From: JAVVHE01 sp032249695
GTDB taxonomy: Bacteria; Pseudomonadota; Alphaproteobacteria; Sphingomonadales; Sphingomonadaceae
Direction of reading: 5' to 3'
Length of the DNA stretch: 64,000 bases
NCBI GenBank assembly: GCA_032249695.1
Contig: JAVVHE010000009.1
Coordinates: forward strand, 42,462 to 106,461
In this document: positions 41,868 through 51,740 of the stretch, in pieces
How the letters are laid out: each line of letters begins with the position of its first letter
How positions within the stretch are numbered: position 1 is the first letter of the stretch
Notes under the pieces: model-generated
Database searches by the model: none
Seen by the model: only the letters and a program-made list of their open reading frames with translations
What the model was told of the DNA's origin: nothing
Program-made: the position numbers and the translations under genes

Positions 41868-44040
41868 AGCGACGCGGCCGCACGGAAGCATCGGCGTGGC
41901 GGCGCGCGGGCGTGCAGCCACCGCGGCGATCGAGGCGTGGCTGGAGGCCGAGCGCGATCAGCTGCCGCTGTGGCTCCCGGTGGCGCTCGGCTGCGGCATC
42001 GCTGCATGGTTCCTGTTGCCCGATCCCGCCGCGTGGGCCCGCTTCTTGGGACTCGCCGCTGCGGTGTCGGTGGGCGGGATGATCGCGGGCGGGCGCGGCG
42101 GGCGCGCGCTCGTGGTTGGCGGTGTGCTCGCTGCGGCGGGGTTAGGGCTGGCGTGGGGCCGAGCTGAGCTGGTGCGCGCGCCAAGGCTGGCGGCCGAGCG
42201 GGTGGCGGTCACCTTCGAGGCGCGCGTGCTGGCGCTTGAAGACCGTTCGGGCCGCGAGCAGTGGCGGCTGTTTCTCCAGCCTGCTGACCGTACGCTGCCG
42301 CCCAAGCTGCGAGTGTCGATGCGCGATCCGCCGCCGGCCGCGGCCCGGCCCGGCGCCACCATCCGCATCCGCGCCACGCTGCGGCCGCCGCCAGGGCCCA
42401 GCGTTCCGGGAGGTTATGATTTCGCGCGCCGCGCGTGGTTTGAGGGATTGGGCGCGGTCGGCTTCGCGCTTGGTCAACCGGTGGTGTTGAAGCCCGCGCC
42501 GCCGCCCTCGGGGCTGAGCGGCTGGCTGGCTCACGTCCGCGCGCACCTGACCGGCTGGCTCGCGGACCGCGTCGGGGGGCAGGAAGGCGCGATCGCGGCC
42601 GCGTTCACCACCGGCGACGAGGGCCGGATCGCTCCGAAAGTGGCACAGGCGATGCGCGACTCGGGGCTGGCGCATCTGCTGTCGATCTCGGGCGTGCATA
42701 TCGCGGCGGTGATCGGCGCGGGCATGGTGGTGACACGGCGCACGCTGACGCTGTCGCCCTGGATCGCGCTGCACTGGCCGGTGAAGGCCATCGGCGCCGC
42801 CGCCGGAGCGGTGCTCGGCGTACTCTATACGCTGCTCGCGGGCGCCGAGGTGCCCACCGTCCGGTCTACCGCAGCAGCGCTGGTGGTGTTGGCGGGCATC
42901 ATGGTGGGGCGCTCGGCGATCTCGCTCAGGACCGTTGCATTCGCGGCCTTCGCGATCCTGCTGGTGCGGCCGGAGGCGCTGCTCGGCCCGTCCTTCCAGC
43001 TGAGCTTCGCTGCGGTGACCGGGCTCGTCGCCGCCTACAATGCGCCAGCCCTGCGCCCGTGGCTGCAACCGCGCCACGATGGCTGGCTGAAACGCGCGGG
43101 CGGCGCGGCGCTGGGGCTGGTGCTGTCGTCGCTGGTCGCGCAGGCGATGCTGGCGCCGGTGGCGTTCTACCATTTCAACCGCGAGGGGCTGTACGGCGCA
43201 GCGGCGAACCTGCTCGGCATCCCGCTGACGAGCTTCGTCATCATGCCCGCGCTGGGGCTGACGCTGGCGCTGGGGACGCTTGGGCTGGAAGCGCCGGCGC
43301 TGTGGGTGTTGAAGCACGCGATGGCGCTGCTGGTGGCGCTCGCCGAAGAGGTCGCGCGCTGGCCCGGAGCGGTGGCGCGCCTGCCGACGATGCCGACGCT
43401 GGCGTTTGCGCTCTTCGTGATCGGCGGGCTGTGGCTCGCGCTGTGGGCGGGGCGCGCGCGGCTGTTGGGCGCGGCGCCGGTCGCGGCGGGGCTGGCGCTG
43501 GCGCTGCTCGCGCGCCCGCCCGACCTGCTGGTGAGCGGCGACGGTGTTCATCTGGGGCTGGTCGCGCGTGACGGCAGCCTTGCGATGCTCCGCAACCGCG
43601 CCGGGCCGTTCATCCGCGACATGTGGGGCGACGCTGCAGGCACCGCGGCGCAGATGGACCTCGAGAGGCTTCCGAACGCCAGCTGCACCGAGGCTGCCTG
43701 CGTTCTGCTACTCGATCGCGGCGGGCGGAGCTGGCGCGTTTTGGCGACGCGCAGCCGACAGCTGATCCCGCGCGACGCGCTCCAGCCGCAATGCGAGGCC
43801 GCCGACATCGTCGTCGCTAGCCGGCGACTGCCGCCGTGGTGCGCCCCGCGCTGGTTGCGGCTCGATCGCGCTGCGCTGAACGATACCGGCGCACTCGCGC
43901 TGCGGCTCGACGCAGCTCCGGGGATTGAGACCGCGCGCGGCGGGCAGGGCGCGCATCCGTGGGCGGTGCAGCCCGCGCCACTGCCCACGCGCCGCGCGGC
44001 GCGTGGGCGGGCGCTTGGCGGAGGCGGCGGTGGCGGCTAA
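41857..44040 (+). CDS. comEC: ComEC/Rec2 family competence membrane channel
   Basis: A 727-residue polytopic membrane protein that forms the inner-membrane DNA channel in natural transformation. The N-terminal DUF4131 region has two helices and an OB-like part (VTFEARVLALEDRSGREQW), the central Competence domain has SGLAHLLSISGVHIAAVIGAG and VPTVRSTAAALVVLAG, and the C-terminal ~150 residues form a short soluble part, as usual for alphaproteobacteria. The tail ends in seven Gly. The GTG start follows a GGGAGG site. A ComM-type ATPase is also in the window. Confidence 0.92.
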   Translation: MASIATRPHGSIGVAARGRAATAAIEAWLEAERDQLPLWLPVALGCGIAAWFLLPDPAAWARFLGLAAAVSVGGMIAGGRGGRALVVGGVLAAAGLGLAWGRAELVRAPRLAAERVAVTFEARVLALEDRSGREQWRLFLQPADRTLPPKLRVSMRDPPPAAARPGATIRIRATLRPPPGPSVPGGYDFARRAWFEGLGAVGFALGQPVVLKPAPPPSGLSGWLAHVRAHLTGWLADRVGGQEGAIAAAFTTGDEGRIAPKVAQAMRDSGLAHLLSISGVHIAAVIGAGMVVTRRTLTLSPWIALHWPVKAIGAAAGAVLGVLYTLLAGAEVPTVRSTAAALVVLAGIMVGRSAISLRTVAFAAFAILLVRPEALLGPSFQLSFAAVTGLVAAYNAPALRPWLQPRHDGWLKRAGGAALGLVLSSLVAQAMLAPVAFYHFNREGLYGAAANLLGIPLTSFVIMPALGLTLALGTLGLEAPALWVLKHAMALLVALAEEVARWPGAVARLPTMPTLAFALFVIGGLWLALWAGRARLLGAAPVAAGLALALLARPPDLLVSGDGVHLGLVARDGSLAMLRNRAGPFIRDMWGDAAGTAAQMDLERLPNASCTEAACVLLLDRGGRSWRVLATRSRQLIPRDALQPQCEAADIVVASRRLPPWCAPRWLRLDRAALNDTGALALRLDAAPGIETARGGQGAHPWAVQPAPLPTRRAARGRALGGGGGGG

Positions 44041-44049
44041 CGCCGGGCG

Positions 44050-44535
44050 GTGACCGAAGCCGCCACGCTCGACCTCGCCGAGGGGTTCCGCACCGCCATG
44101 CGCCGGATCGCGGCGACGGTCAGCATCGTCACCGCCGCGCCGCGGGTCGGCATGGCCGCGACGAGCGTCACCTCGCTGACGCTGGAGCCGCCGGCGCTGC
44201 TTGTCTGCGTCAAGCACACCGCCTCGCTCCACGCGCACATCGCGCGGCTGGGCACGCCCTTCTGCGTCAACGTGCTTGCGGGCAGCCACGGCGACCTGTC
44301 GATGGCGTTCGGCGGCCGGGCGAGCCAGGAGGAGCGCTTCACCATCGGCGACTGGCGCGAGGACGAGCGCGGCGTCCCCTGGCTCGCCGACGCGCAGGCC
44401 TGCCTGTTCTGCACCGTCGACGCGCTGACGGTCTACGGCAGCCACAGCATCGTCATCGGCCGCGCCGAGGCCGTGCGCCTCCACGGCCAGGTCGACCCGC
44501 TGATCTACGGCGACGGGCGCTACGCGCGGCTGTGA
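44050..44535 (+). CDS. Flavin reductase family protein
   Basis: A 161-residue FMN-binding split-barrel protein of the flavin reductase (HpaC-like) family. Conserved parts are FRTAMRRIAATVSIVTAA, MAATSVTSLTLEPPALLVCV, FCVNVLAGSHGDLSMAFGG and HSIVIGRAEAVRLH. Such proteins pass electrons from NAD(P)H to free flavin for a partner monooxygenase. The partner is not evident; the next genes are methionine sulfoxide reductases, but a functional link is unproven. The start is GTG. Confidence 0.9.
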   Translation: MTEAATLDLAEGFRTAMRRIAATVSIVTAAPRVGMAATSVTSLTLEPPALLVCVKHTASLHAHIARLGTPFCVNVLAGSHGDLSMAFGGRASQEERFTIGDWREDERGVPWLADAQACLFCTVDALTVYGSHSIVIGRAEAVRLHGQVDPLIYGDGRYARL

Positions 44536-44613
44536 GGGGTGCGCCACCGACGCTGTAACCGGCGAGCCTCGCGGCTCGTATAGGTGAGGGACGCAACCGC
44601 AAGGAGGATTGGT

Positions 44614-45105
44614 GTGACGACTCGCAGAGCGATTCTGGGTGGCCTGGCGATGGTGTTCGGCGGCGCGGCGGCAGCGCGGATCGGTTCGGCGAAGGCCGAG
44701 CCGAAGGGTAATTTCCCGTACAGGCTGACCGATGCGCAGTGGCGCAAGAAGCTCAATCCCGATGCCTATGCCGTGCTGCGGCACGAGGGGACCGAGCGGC
44801 CGGGGACGTCGAGGCTGCTCGATGAGCATCGTCCGGGCACGTTCCACTGCGCGGGTTGCGACCAGGCGGTGTTCTCGTCGGCGACGAAGTTCGACAGCGG
44901 CACCGGCTGGCCGAGCTTCTGGAGCGCGATCAAGGGCGGCACCGCCACCAGCACCGACCGCACGCTGGGCATGGTGCGCGTCGAGGAACATTGCGCGCGC
45001 TGCGGCGGCCATCTGGGCCATATATTCGACGACGGCCCGCCGCCGACCGGCAAGCGCCACTGCATCAACGGCGTCGCGCTGACCTTCAAACCAACCAAGG
45101 CCTGA
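44614..45105 (+). CDS. msrB: Exported peptide methionine-(R)-S-oxide reductase (MsrB)
   Basis: A 163-residue MsrB with an N-terminal twin-arginine-like signal (VTTRRAILGGLAMVFGG). The GTG start at 44614 has a perfect AAGGAGG six bases upstream, so the longer frame from 44584 is rejected. Zinc ligands are C79, C82, C127 and C130, and the catalytic cysteine is C150 in RHCINGVAL. It repairs R-sulfoxides of protein methionine, here presumably in the periplasm. It is followed by an exported MsrA. Confidence 0.95.
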   Translation: MTTRRAILGGLAMVFGGAAAARIGSAKAEPKGNFPYRLTDAQWRKKLNPDAYAVLRHEGTERPGTSRLLDEHRPGTFHCAGCDQAVFSSATKFDSGTGWPSFWSAIKGGTATSTDRTLGMVRVEEHCARCGGHLGHIFDDGPPPTGKRHCINGVALTFKPTKA

Positions 45106-45192
45106 CGCGAGGCACAGGCGGGTGGGCGAGCCGCACGCAGCTACCGGCCCGTTCTGCCGCGCTCAGCGTCAGCCGATCGAGGAACCGACCGA

Positions 45193-45873
45193 ATGTTCAA
45201 ACGTCCCGTTTTCGTCCTGACCGCCGGTGCAGCGCTCGCCGTCGCAGCGCTCGCGCTTCCCGGAGCCGCGCTGCGCCCGGCCGACGCTGCTGCCGGTGCC
45301 GCGGCCAACCGCGCCGCCGCGGTGCCCCCCATCCCTCCCGGCATGGCCGAGGCGCTGTTCGCGGGCGGCTGCTTCTGGTCGACCGAGACCGACCTGCAGA
45401 AGGTGCCCGGCGTCGTCCGGACCACCGCGGGCTTCGCGGGCGGACGGGTCAAGAACCCAAGCTACGCGGACGTGTCGACCGGCCGGAGCGGGCATCGCGA
45501 AGCCGTGCGCGTCATCTACGATCCCAGGCGCATCACCTATGCGCAGCTGGTCGATCGGTTTCTGCACACGATCGATCCGGCCGATGCGGGCGGCACGTTC
45601 TGCGATCGCGGCGACGAATACCGCACCGCGATCTTCGCGCTGACGCTGGCGCAGCAGACCGATGCGCAGCAGGCGCTGAAGCGTCTGGAGCGGTTGCCGC
45701 GCTTCAAGGGCCACATCGCGACGCAGGTGCTGCCCGGTGCGCCGTTCTACGCGGCCGAGGACTATCACCAGGACTACCACCGCAAGAATCCGCTGCGCTA
45801 TGCGAGCTACCGCGAGGGTTGCGGCCGTGATGCTGCCCTGCGCGCGATCTGGGGCAAGGCGCCGGGCGAGTAG
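45193..45873 (+). CDS. msrA: Exported peptide methionine-(S)-S-oxide reductase (MsrA)
   Basis: A 226-residue MsrA with a signal peptide or anchor (VFVLTAGAALAVAALALPGAAL). The catalytic cysteine is C60 in GGCFW, followed by the DVSTGRSGHREAVRVIYDP region and YHQDYHRKNP. Together with the MsrB gene 87 bases upstream it would repair both stereoisomers of oxidised methionine outside the cytoplasm. The export signal on both supports a shared periplasmic role. Confidence 0.95.
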   Translation: MFKRPVFVLTAGAALAVAALALPGAALRPADAAAGAAANRAAAVPPIPPGMAEALFAGGCFWSTETDLQKVPGVVRTTAGFAGGRVKNPSYADVSTGRSGHREAVRVIYDPRRITYAQLVDRFLHTIDPADAGGTFCDRGDEYRTAIFALTLAQQTDAQQALKRLERLPRFKGHIATQVLPGAPFYAAEDYHQDYHRKNPLRYASYREGCGRDAALRAIWGKAPGE

Positions 45874-46191
45874 CCGGCGGACCGGTTCCTCGCCGATCCC
45901 GGATCGTGACCCTTCGACGCACGGTGGAGTGGGCACGGCGGTTTCCGGATTGCTGCTCGGCCAACCGCGTGCCCGCAAGCGCTCCTGCCCAACATGGGAC
46001 CGGAAGTTCAGCGTGGCGCCCGAGCCGACGGTCCGCACCTCCGACCATTCGGCCTTTCGGGGCGATTCCCGCCGTCTGAAGCTGCGCCGGGGGACGAACC
46101 GGGCTGCGCCCGCGATCCACGCCGCGCCCTTCTCGCGCGCGGTTGCGCCCACTACACCTGCCATTCAGCCGCCGCCCGCTGAAAGGCCCCG
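45874..46191. other. Gap between msrA and the M16 peptidase gene
   Basis: About 320 bases. Open frames on both strands are short and have no family resemblance or ribosome sites. It probably contains the 3' end of the msrBA transcript and the promoter of the peptidase gene. No clear terminator or structured RNA was recognised. Confidence 0.45.
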
Positions 46192-48981
46192 ATGCTCCGC
46201 TTGCTTGCCACCGCCGCTGCCCTCGCGCTTGCCGCCCCCGCCTTCGCCCAGACCGCCGCTTCGGCACCCGCACCCGTCTCCGAACTGGTGCAGCGCGTCG
46301 ACATCCCGTTTCAGACCTTCACGCTTGCAAACGGCCTGCGTGTCGTCGTGCATACCGACCGCAAGGCGCCGATCGTCAGCTTGCACACCTGGTACGATGT
46401 CGGCTCGGGCGACGAGCCGAACGGCAAAACCGGCTTCGCGCACCTGTTCGAGCATCTGATGTTCGCCGGGTCCGAGCATGTGGCGAATTACGACCTGCCG
46501 CTGGAAAACGCGGGCGCAACGAATAATGGCAGCACGAACGCCGACCGCACCAACTATTACGTCGACATGCCCAAGGGCACGCTTGATCTGGCGCTGTATC
46601 TGGAAGCCGATCGCATGGGGGCGCTCCTGCCCGCCATCACCCAGGCCAAGCTCGATAACCAGCGCTCGGTTGTCGAGAATGAGAAGCGCCAGGGCGACAA
46701 CCAGCCTTACGGCCTCAGCTTTTACGCAATCTTCGAGAATGTCTATCCGGCGGGGCACCCCTACCACCATCCGACGATCGGCTCGATGGCCGACCTCGAC
46801 AAGGCAAGCCTCAACGACGTTCGCAGCTGGTTCCGCGGGCATTACGCGCCGAACAACGCGGTGATCGCGATCGCTGGCGACATCTCGGCCGAGGAAGCGC
46901 GGGCGAAGGTCGAGCGGTATTTCGGATCGATTCCGCGCGGGCCGCAGGTGGGCAAGCGCGAGGAGGAGGTGCCGCGTCTCGCGCGGGTCAAGCGGCTGAC
47001 GCTGCACGACCGCGTGCCCAACGCGCGGCTGACCTATGCCTGGCCGATGCCTGCAGACCGCGAGCAGGAGAATACCGATCTGAGCGTCGCGCTCGCGGTG
47101 CTGGCCGACGGCGGCGCGTCGCGGCTCTACAACGCGCTGGTGCGCGACCAGAAGATCGCGCTCGGCGTCTCGGGCGGCGTGTTCGACGGCCGGATCGCGT
47201 CGACCGGGCTGCTGTCGATCGACGTCAAGGAGGGCGTCGATCCGGCGACGGTCGAGCGCGCGGCGGACGCGGTCATCGCGAAGTTCCTCGCCGAAGGCCC
47301 GACGCCGGACGAGGTAAAGCGCGTTGCGACGAAGACCGTGTCGGGCACGATCCGTGGGCTGGAGCGCGTGGGCGGGTTCGGCGGCAAGGCGTCGACGCTC
47401 GCCGAGGGGCTGCTCTACGAGGGCGACCCGGCGTTTTATAAGACCGAGCTGTTGCGCTACGCGAACGCCAAACCCGCCGCGGTCAAGGCGGCAGCGGTCA
47501 AGTGGATGGGGCCGAGTTTCCGGTTGTCCGTCGTCCCCGGCGAGCGCGGGCCGACCGAGCTGGCGTATGTCGGCGAGAGCGGCGTCGCTGCGCCGCCCAA
47601 GGCCGATCCGCTGCCGCCGGTCGATTCGACCAAGCTGCCCGCGGTGGGCCGGGTCGACACGCTGACCTTTCCGGCGATCGAGCGCGGCGCGCTGTCGAAC
47701 GGCATCAAGCTGGTGTTCGCGCGGCGGGCGGCGATCCCGGTCGTCAACATCGTCGCGAGCTTCGATGCGGGCACCGCGGCCGATCCGCCGAGCGCGCGCG
47801 GCACGCAGGGGCTGATGGTCGCGCTGATGGACGAGGGCACCGCGCGGCGCACCGGGCGCGACATCGTCACCGAAGCCGAGCGGCTGGGTGCAGCGATCAG
47901 CATCGACGCGGGCGCCGATACCACGCGCGCGACGCTGTCGGCGCTGACACCCAATCTCGCCGCCAGTCTCGATTTGTTCGCGGACGTTGTGCGCAATCCA
48001 GCCTTCGCGCCCGCGGAGGTGGAGCGGGTGCGGACGATCCAGCTCGCCGCGATCCAGCAGGAACTCGCCAATCCCGGCGGCATCGCGGGCCGCGTGCTGA
48101 CGCCCGCGATCTATGGTGCCGACCATCCCTATGGCGGAGCGGGGCTGGGCGACCCTGGCATCGTCGCAAGGCTGACGCGCGACGACATGATCGCCTTCCA
48201 CCGGCGCTGGATCCGCCCCGACAAGCTGACGCTGTTCGTCGTCGGCGACACGACGCTTGCGCAGATCACCCCGGCGCTGGAGCGCGCGTTCGGTGACTGG
48301 CGGCCGGACAGCAGCGTCGCCGCGGGCACCAAGCCGTTTCCGCCCGCCGTGCCGCGCCGCCCGGCGAGGATCGTGCTCGTCGACCGGCCCAACTCGCCGC
48401 AATCCTTCATCGCCGCGGGGCAGCCGCTGGCGCTGACCGGGCGCGACGACCTCGTCGCCTTGAACGCTGCGAACGAGGCGCTGGGCGGCAGCTTCACCTC
48501 GCGGCTCAATACCGATCTGCGCGAGACGAAGGGCTGGGCCTATGGCGCAGGATCGGCTGCGCGCGCGGTGCAGCAGCAGATGGCATTCTCGCTCCGCGCG
48601 CCGGTGCAGCAGGACCGCACGGGCGACAGCATCAAGGCGATCATCGACGATGTCGGCGCGTTCACCGGCGCGCAGCCGATCACGCAGGCCGAGCTCGACC
48701 GTTCGGTCAATCTGACCGTGTTGTCGCTGCCGGGCGCGTTCGAGACTTCGGGCGCGCTGGTCGGTGCGCTGGAGCAGCTGTCGGTGCTGGGCCGGCCCGA
48801 CGACTACTATGTGAGGCTCCCCGCGCGCTATCGCGCGCTGACCCCGGCGGCCGCGACGGCTGCGGTGAGGGCGGCGATCGATGTCGGCAGCCTGCAATGG
48901 GTGGTCGTCGGCGACCGCGCCAAGGTGGAGCCGCAGCTGAAGGCGGTCGGACTGCCGCTGGAGGTGCGCGACGCGAAATAA
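46192..48981 (+). CDS. M16 family zinc metallopeptidase (two-lobed, periplasmic)
   Basis: A 929-residue protein with a signal peptide (MLRLLATAAALALAAPAFA). The N-terminal M16 unit has the inverted zinc motif HLFEH at residues 84-88 with the distal Glu in the VENEKRQGDNQPYG segment. The C-terminal unit repeats the fold but lacks the motif. This pattern matches the pitrilysin-like periplasmic peptidases of alphaproteobacteria, which degrade small peptides. No dedicated partner gene is visible. Confidence 0.93.
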   Translation: MLRLLATAAALALAAPAFAQTAASAPAPVSELVQRVDIPFQTFTLANGLRVVVHTDRKAPIVSLHTWYDVGSGDEPNGKTGFAHLFEHLMFAGSEHVANYDLPLENAGATNNGSTNADRTNYYVDMPKGTLDLALYLEADRMGALLPAITQAKLDNQRSVVENEKRQGDNQPYGLSFYAIFENVYPAGHPYHHPTIGSMADLDKASLNDVRSWFRGHYAPNNAVIAIAGDISAEEARAKVERYFGSIPRGPQVGKREEEVPRLARVKRLTLHDRVPNARLTYAWPMPADREQENTDLSVALAVLADGGASRLYNALVRDQKIALGVSGGVFDGRIASTGLLSIDVKEGVDPATVERAADAVIAKFLAEGPTPDEVKRVATKTVSGTIRGLERVGGFGGKASTLAEGLLYEGDPAFYKTELLRYANAKPAAVKAAAVKWMGPSFRLSVVPGERGPTELAYVGESGVAAPPKADPLPPVDSTKLPAVGRVDTLTFPAIERGALSNGIKLVFARRAAIPVVNIVASFDAGTAADPPSARGTQGLMVALMDEGTARRTGRDIVTEAERLGAAISIDAGADTTRATLSALTPNLAASLDLFADVVRNPAFAPAEVERVRTIQLAAIQQELANPGGIAGRVLTPAIYGADHPYGGAGLGDPGIVARLTRDDMIAFHRRWIRPDKLTLFVVGDTTLAQITPALERAFGDWRPDSSVAAGTKPFPPAVPRRPARIVLVDRPNSPQSFIAAGQPLALTGRDDLVALNAANEALGGSFTSRLNTDLRETKGWAYGAGSAARAVQQQMAFSLRAPVQQDRTGDSIKAIIDDVGAFTGAQPITQAELDRSVNLTVLSLPGAFETSGALVGALEQLSVLGRPDDYYVRLPARYRALTPAAATAAVRAAIDVGSLQWVVVGDRAKVEPQLKAVGLPLEVRDAK

Positions 48982-48999
48982 GGGCGGAGGGCAGCGGCG

Positions 49000-51738
49000 A
49001 TGATCCCCGACCGGTTGCCGGCCGCCCCGCCCGCGCCGCTGCCGCCCGAACTGTCGGAGACGCTGGCTGGCGCCTCTGAACCGCTCGCTCGGGCTGCGGC
49101 GCACGCGTGGACCCATTCGCCGTTTCTGCGCGCGCTGATGCGCCGGCGCCCGGCGGCGTTCGCTGCGCTCGCCGGGGCCGGGGCGGAGCCGGTCGTCAAC
49201 GCAGCAATCGCTGCGACGCTGGGCGGGGAGGGGCCGTGCGGGCAACGGCTGCGGCGCGCGCGCGCCGACGTCGCGCTCGCCACCGCGCTTGCTGACATCG
49301 CTGGCCTGTGGCCGCTCGAGCGCGTCACCCGCGCGCTCTCCGGCTTCGCCGACGCCGGGCTCGACGCTGCGGTCACCCAAGCCATCGCCGAACGCACGCC
49401 CGGCGCACCGCCCCGGGGGCTTGCGATCCTCGCGCTCGGCAAGCTCGGCAGTTTCGAGCTCAACTACTCATCGGATGTCGACCTCATCGTGCTGTTCGAT
49501 CGCGCGACGCTGCCCGTCCGTCCGCGCGCCGACCCCGACGAGGAAGCGGTGCGGCTGACGCGGCGGGTGATGGAGCTGATGCAGGGGCGCGACGCCGACG
49601 GCTATGTCGCGCGCGTCGATCTGCGCCTGCGGCCCAGCCCGGAAGCGACGCCGATCGCGATTCCCGTCAGCGCCGCCATTGAATATTACCATGCCCAGGC
49701 ACTGCCCTGGGAACGGGCCGCGTTCATCCGCGCGCGCGCCTGCGCTGGCGACCGCGCAATGGGCGAGGCGTTTCTGCACGAGATCGCGCCGTTCGTCTGG
49801 CGGCGAAGCCTGGACTTTCAGGCGATCCGCGAGGTGCAGTCGATCTCGCTCCGCATCCGCGACGCGTTCGAGGGCGACCGGCCCGTGGGCGGCGGCTTCG
49901 ACCTGAAGAAGGGCCGCGGCGGCATCCGCGAGATCGAGTTCTACGCGCAGATGCACCAGATGATCTGGGGCGGGCGCGAGCCTGCGCTGCGCGTGCCAGC
50001 AACACTCGATGCGCTGGCGGCACTCGCCGAGGCTGGCCGGATCGCGGCCGAGGACGCGGTGACGATGGCGCGCGCCTACCGTTATCTGCGCGCGGCCGAG
50101 CATCGCGCGCAGATGGTCGACGACGCGCAGACGCACGCGGTCCCCGACCAGCCCGACGCCCGCCAGAGCTATGCGCGCTTCAGCGGCTATGCCGGGTGGG
50201 ATGCGATGGCGGCCGACCTTGTCGCCGTGACCGCGACCGTCGCGCCGATTTTCGATCGAGTCGGCGAGCGGCCCGCGCCGCCGGCCGCAGCCGCGCAGTT
50301 GCCGCGCGAAGCCGCGCCGCTGATCGCGGCGTGGCGCAACGGCGAGCGGCGGGCGCTCCGCTCCGACGCAGCGCGATCGGCCTATGCGGAGATCGAGCCC
50401 GCGCTCCTTGCGGCGCTCGCCGACAGCGCCGATCCGCAGGGCGCGGTCGCGCGCTTCGATCGCTTCCTCGGCGCGCTGACGGCAGGGGCCGGATTTTTCG
50501 CGTTGCTTGCGGCCAATCCGGCGCTGGTGGGGCTGCTTGGGCGGCTGCTGACCGCGACGCCGGTCATGGCCGATGCGCTCGCGCGGAGCCCGTATCTGTT
50601 CGACATCCTGCTCGATCCACAGACGCTGACCGTGCTGCCGTCGGCCGAGGCGCTGCGCGCCGACCTCGCGTTGCGCGCGGCCCGCGCGCGCGGCGAGGAG
50701 GATCTGCTGGAAGCCGTGCGCCGCGGCGTGGCCGAGCGGCGCTTCCTGTTCGGCGCCAAGCTGCTGGAGGGTCTTGCAGACCCGCTCGCCGCGGCGCGCG
50801 CATATAGCGACCTCGCCGACGCGGCGCTGGGCGTGCTGGCGCCTGGGGTGGAGGCCTCGTTCGCAGCGGTGCACGGGCGCGTGGCGGGTGCGGGGCTGAT
50901 CGTGCTCGCGATGGGTCGCTGGGGCGGGCGCATGCTGACCGCGCGGTCGGATCTCGATCTGGTGTTCCTGCACAATGCCCCCGCCGACGCGGTCTCCGAT
51001 GGGTCGAAGCCGCTTGCAGCGACGACGTATTTTACCCGCCTCGCCCAGCGGCTGAGCTCGGCGCTGTCGGTCCCGACCGCGTCGGGCGCGCTGTACGAGG
51101 TGGATACGCGCCTCCGCCCATCGGGTAACAAGGGCCAGCTGGTGCCATCGGTAGAGGCGTTCCTACGCTACGGCCGCGAGGAGGCGTGGCCCGTCGAGCA
51201 TCTGGCGCTGACGCGCGCGCGGGTCGTGCTGGGCGATCCCGACGCCGGTGCGCAGCTGATCGAACGAATCGCGACGCTGCTGACCGTGCCACGCGACGTC
51301 GCGCGCCTGAAGGCCGACACAATTGCCCTACGCGCCGAAATTGCGCGCGCTAAGCCGCCCGCTGGCCCGCTCGACGTCAAGCTCGCCCCCGGCGGGCTCG
51401 TCGACCTGGAGCTGCTTGTGCAGGTGCGCCAGCTTGAGGAGGGCATGCGCCCCGAGGCCGATCTTGGCACCGCGATCACCGCGCTGACCGATGCGGGGCG
51501 GCTGCCGGACGGTCTCTTCGCCGCGCACCAGCTGCTGACGCGCGTGCTTGTGCTGGCAAGGCTGGTGTTTGCCGAGACGCATGGCCCGGTGCCGACGCCC
51601 GGATCGCCCGCGGTCGCCTTCATCGCGCGCCGGGCCGGGCTGGATGACGCACGGGCGTTGCGCGCCAGCATCGAGGACGCCATGGCCCGGGTCCGCGCCG
51701 GATGGGGCGCAGTGTTCGGCAGCAGACGGGAGGGTTGA
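49000..51738 (+). CDS. glnE: Bifunctional glutamine synthetase adenylyltransferase/deadenylase
   Basis: A 912-residue enzyme that adds or removes AMP on glutamine synthetase in response to nitrogen status through PII. The two nucleotidyltransferase domains are visible: LGKLGSFELNYSSDVDLIVLFD in the N-terminal half (removal) and MGRWGGRMLTARSDLDLVFLH in the C-terminal half (addition), each followed by a helical domain. The partner PII and glnA genes are not in the window. Length fits the family. Confidence 0.96.
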   Translation: MIPDRLPAAPPAPLPPELSETLAGASEPLARAAAHAWTHSPFLRALMRRRPAAFAALAGAGAEPVVNAAIAATLGGEGPCGQRLRRARADVALATALADIAGLWPLERVTRALSGFADAGLDAAVTQAIAERTPGAPPRGLAILALGKLGSFELNYSSDVDLIVLFDRATLPVRPRADPDEEAVRLTRRVMELMQGRDADGYVARVDLRLRPSPEATPIAIPVSAAIEYYHAQALPWERAAFIRARACAGDRAMGEAFLHEIAPFVWRRSLDFQAIREVQSISLRIRDAFEGDRPVGGGFDLKKGRGGIREIEFYAQMHQMIWGGREPALRVPATLDALAALAEAGRIAAEDAVTMARAYRYLRAAEHRAQMVDDAQTHAVPDQPDARQSYARFSGYAGWDAMAADLVAVTATVAPIFDRVGERPAPPAAAAQLPREAAPLIAAWRNGERRALRSDAARSAYAEIEPALLAALADSADPQGAVARFDRFLGALTAGAGFFALLAANPALVGLLGRLLTATPVMADALARSPYLFDILLDPQTLTVLPSAEALRADLALRAARARGEEDLLEAVRRGVAERRFLFGAKLLEGLADPLAAARAYSDLADAALGVLAPGVEASFAAVHGRVAGAGLIVLAMGRWGGRMLTARSDLDLVFLHNAPADAVSDGSKPLAATTYFTRLAQRLSSALSVPTASGALYEVDTRLRPSGNKGQLVPSVEAFLRYGREEAWPVEHLALTRARVVLGDPDAGAQLIERIATLLTVPRDVARLKADTIALRAEIARAKPPAGPLDVKLAPGGLVDLELLVQVRQLEEGMRPEADLGTAITALTDAGRLPDGLFAAHQLLTRVLVLARLVFAETHGPVPTPGSPAVAFIARRAGLDDARALRASIEDAMARVRAGWGAVFGSRREG

Positions 51739-51740
51739 GG

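Noticed and set aside
46165..49380. 1071-codon minus-strand frame over the M16 peptidase and glnE
   Set aside because: Antisense to two clear families; the product is low-complexity and Arg-rich with no motifs.
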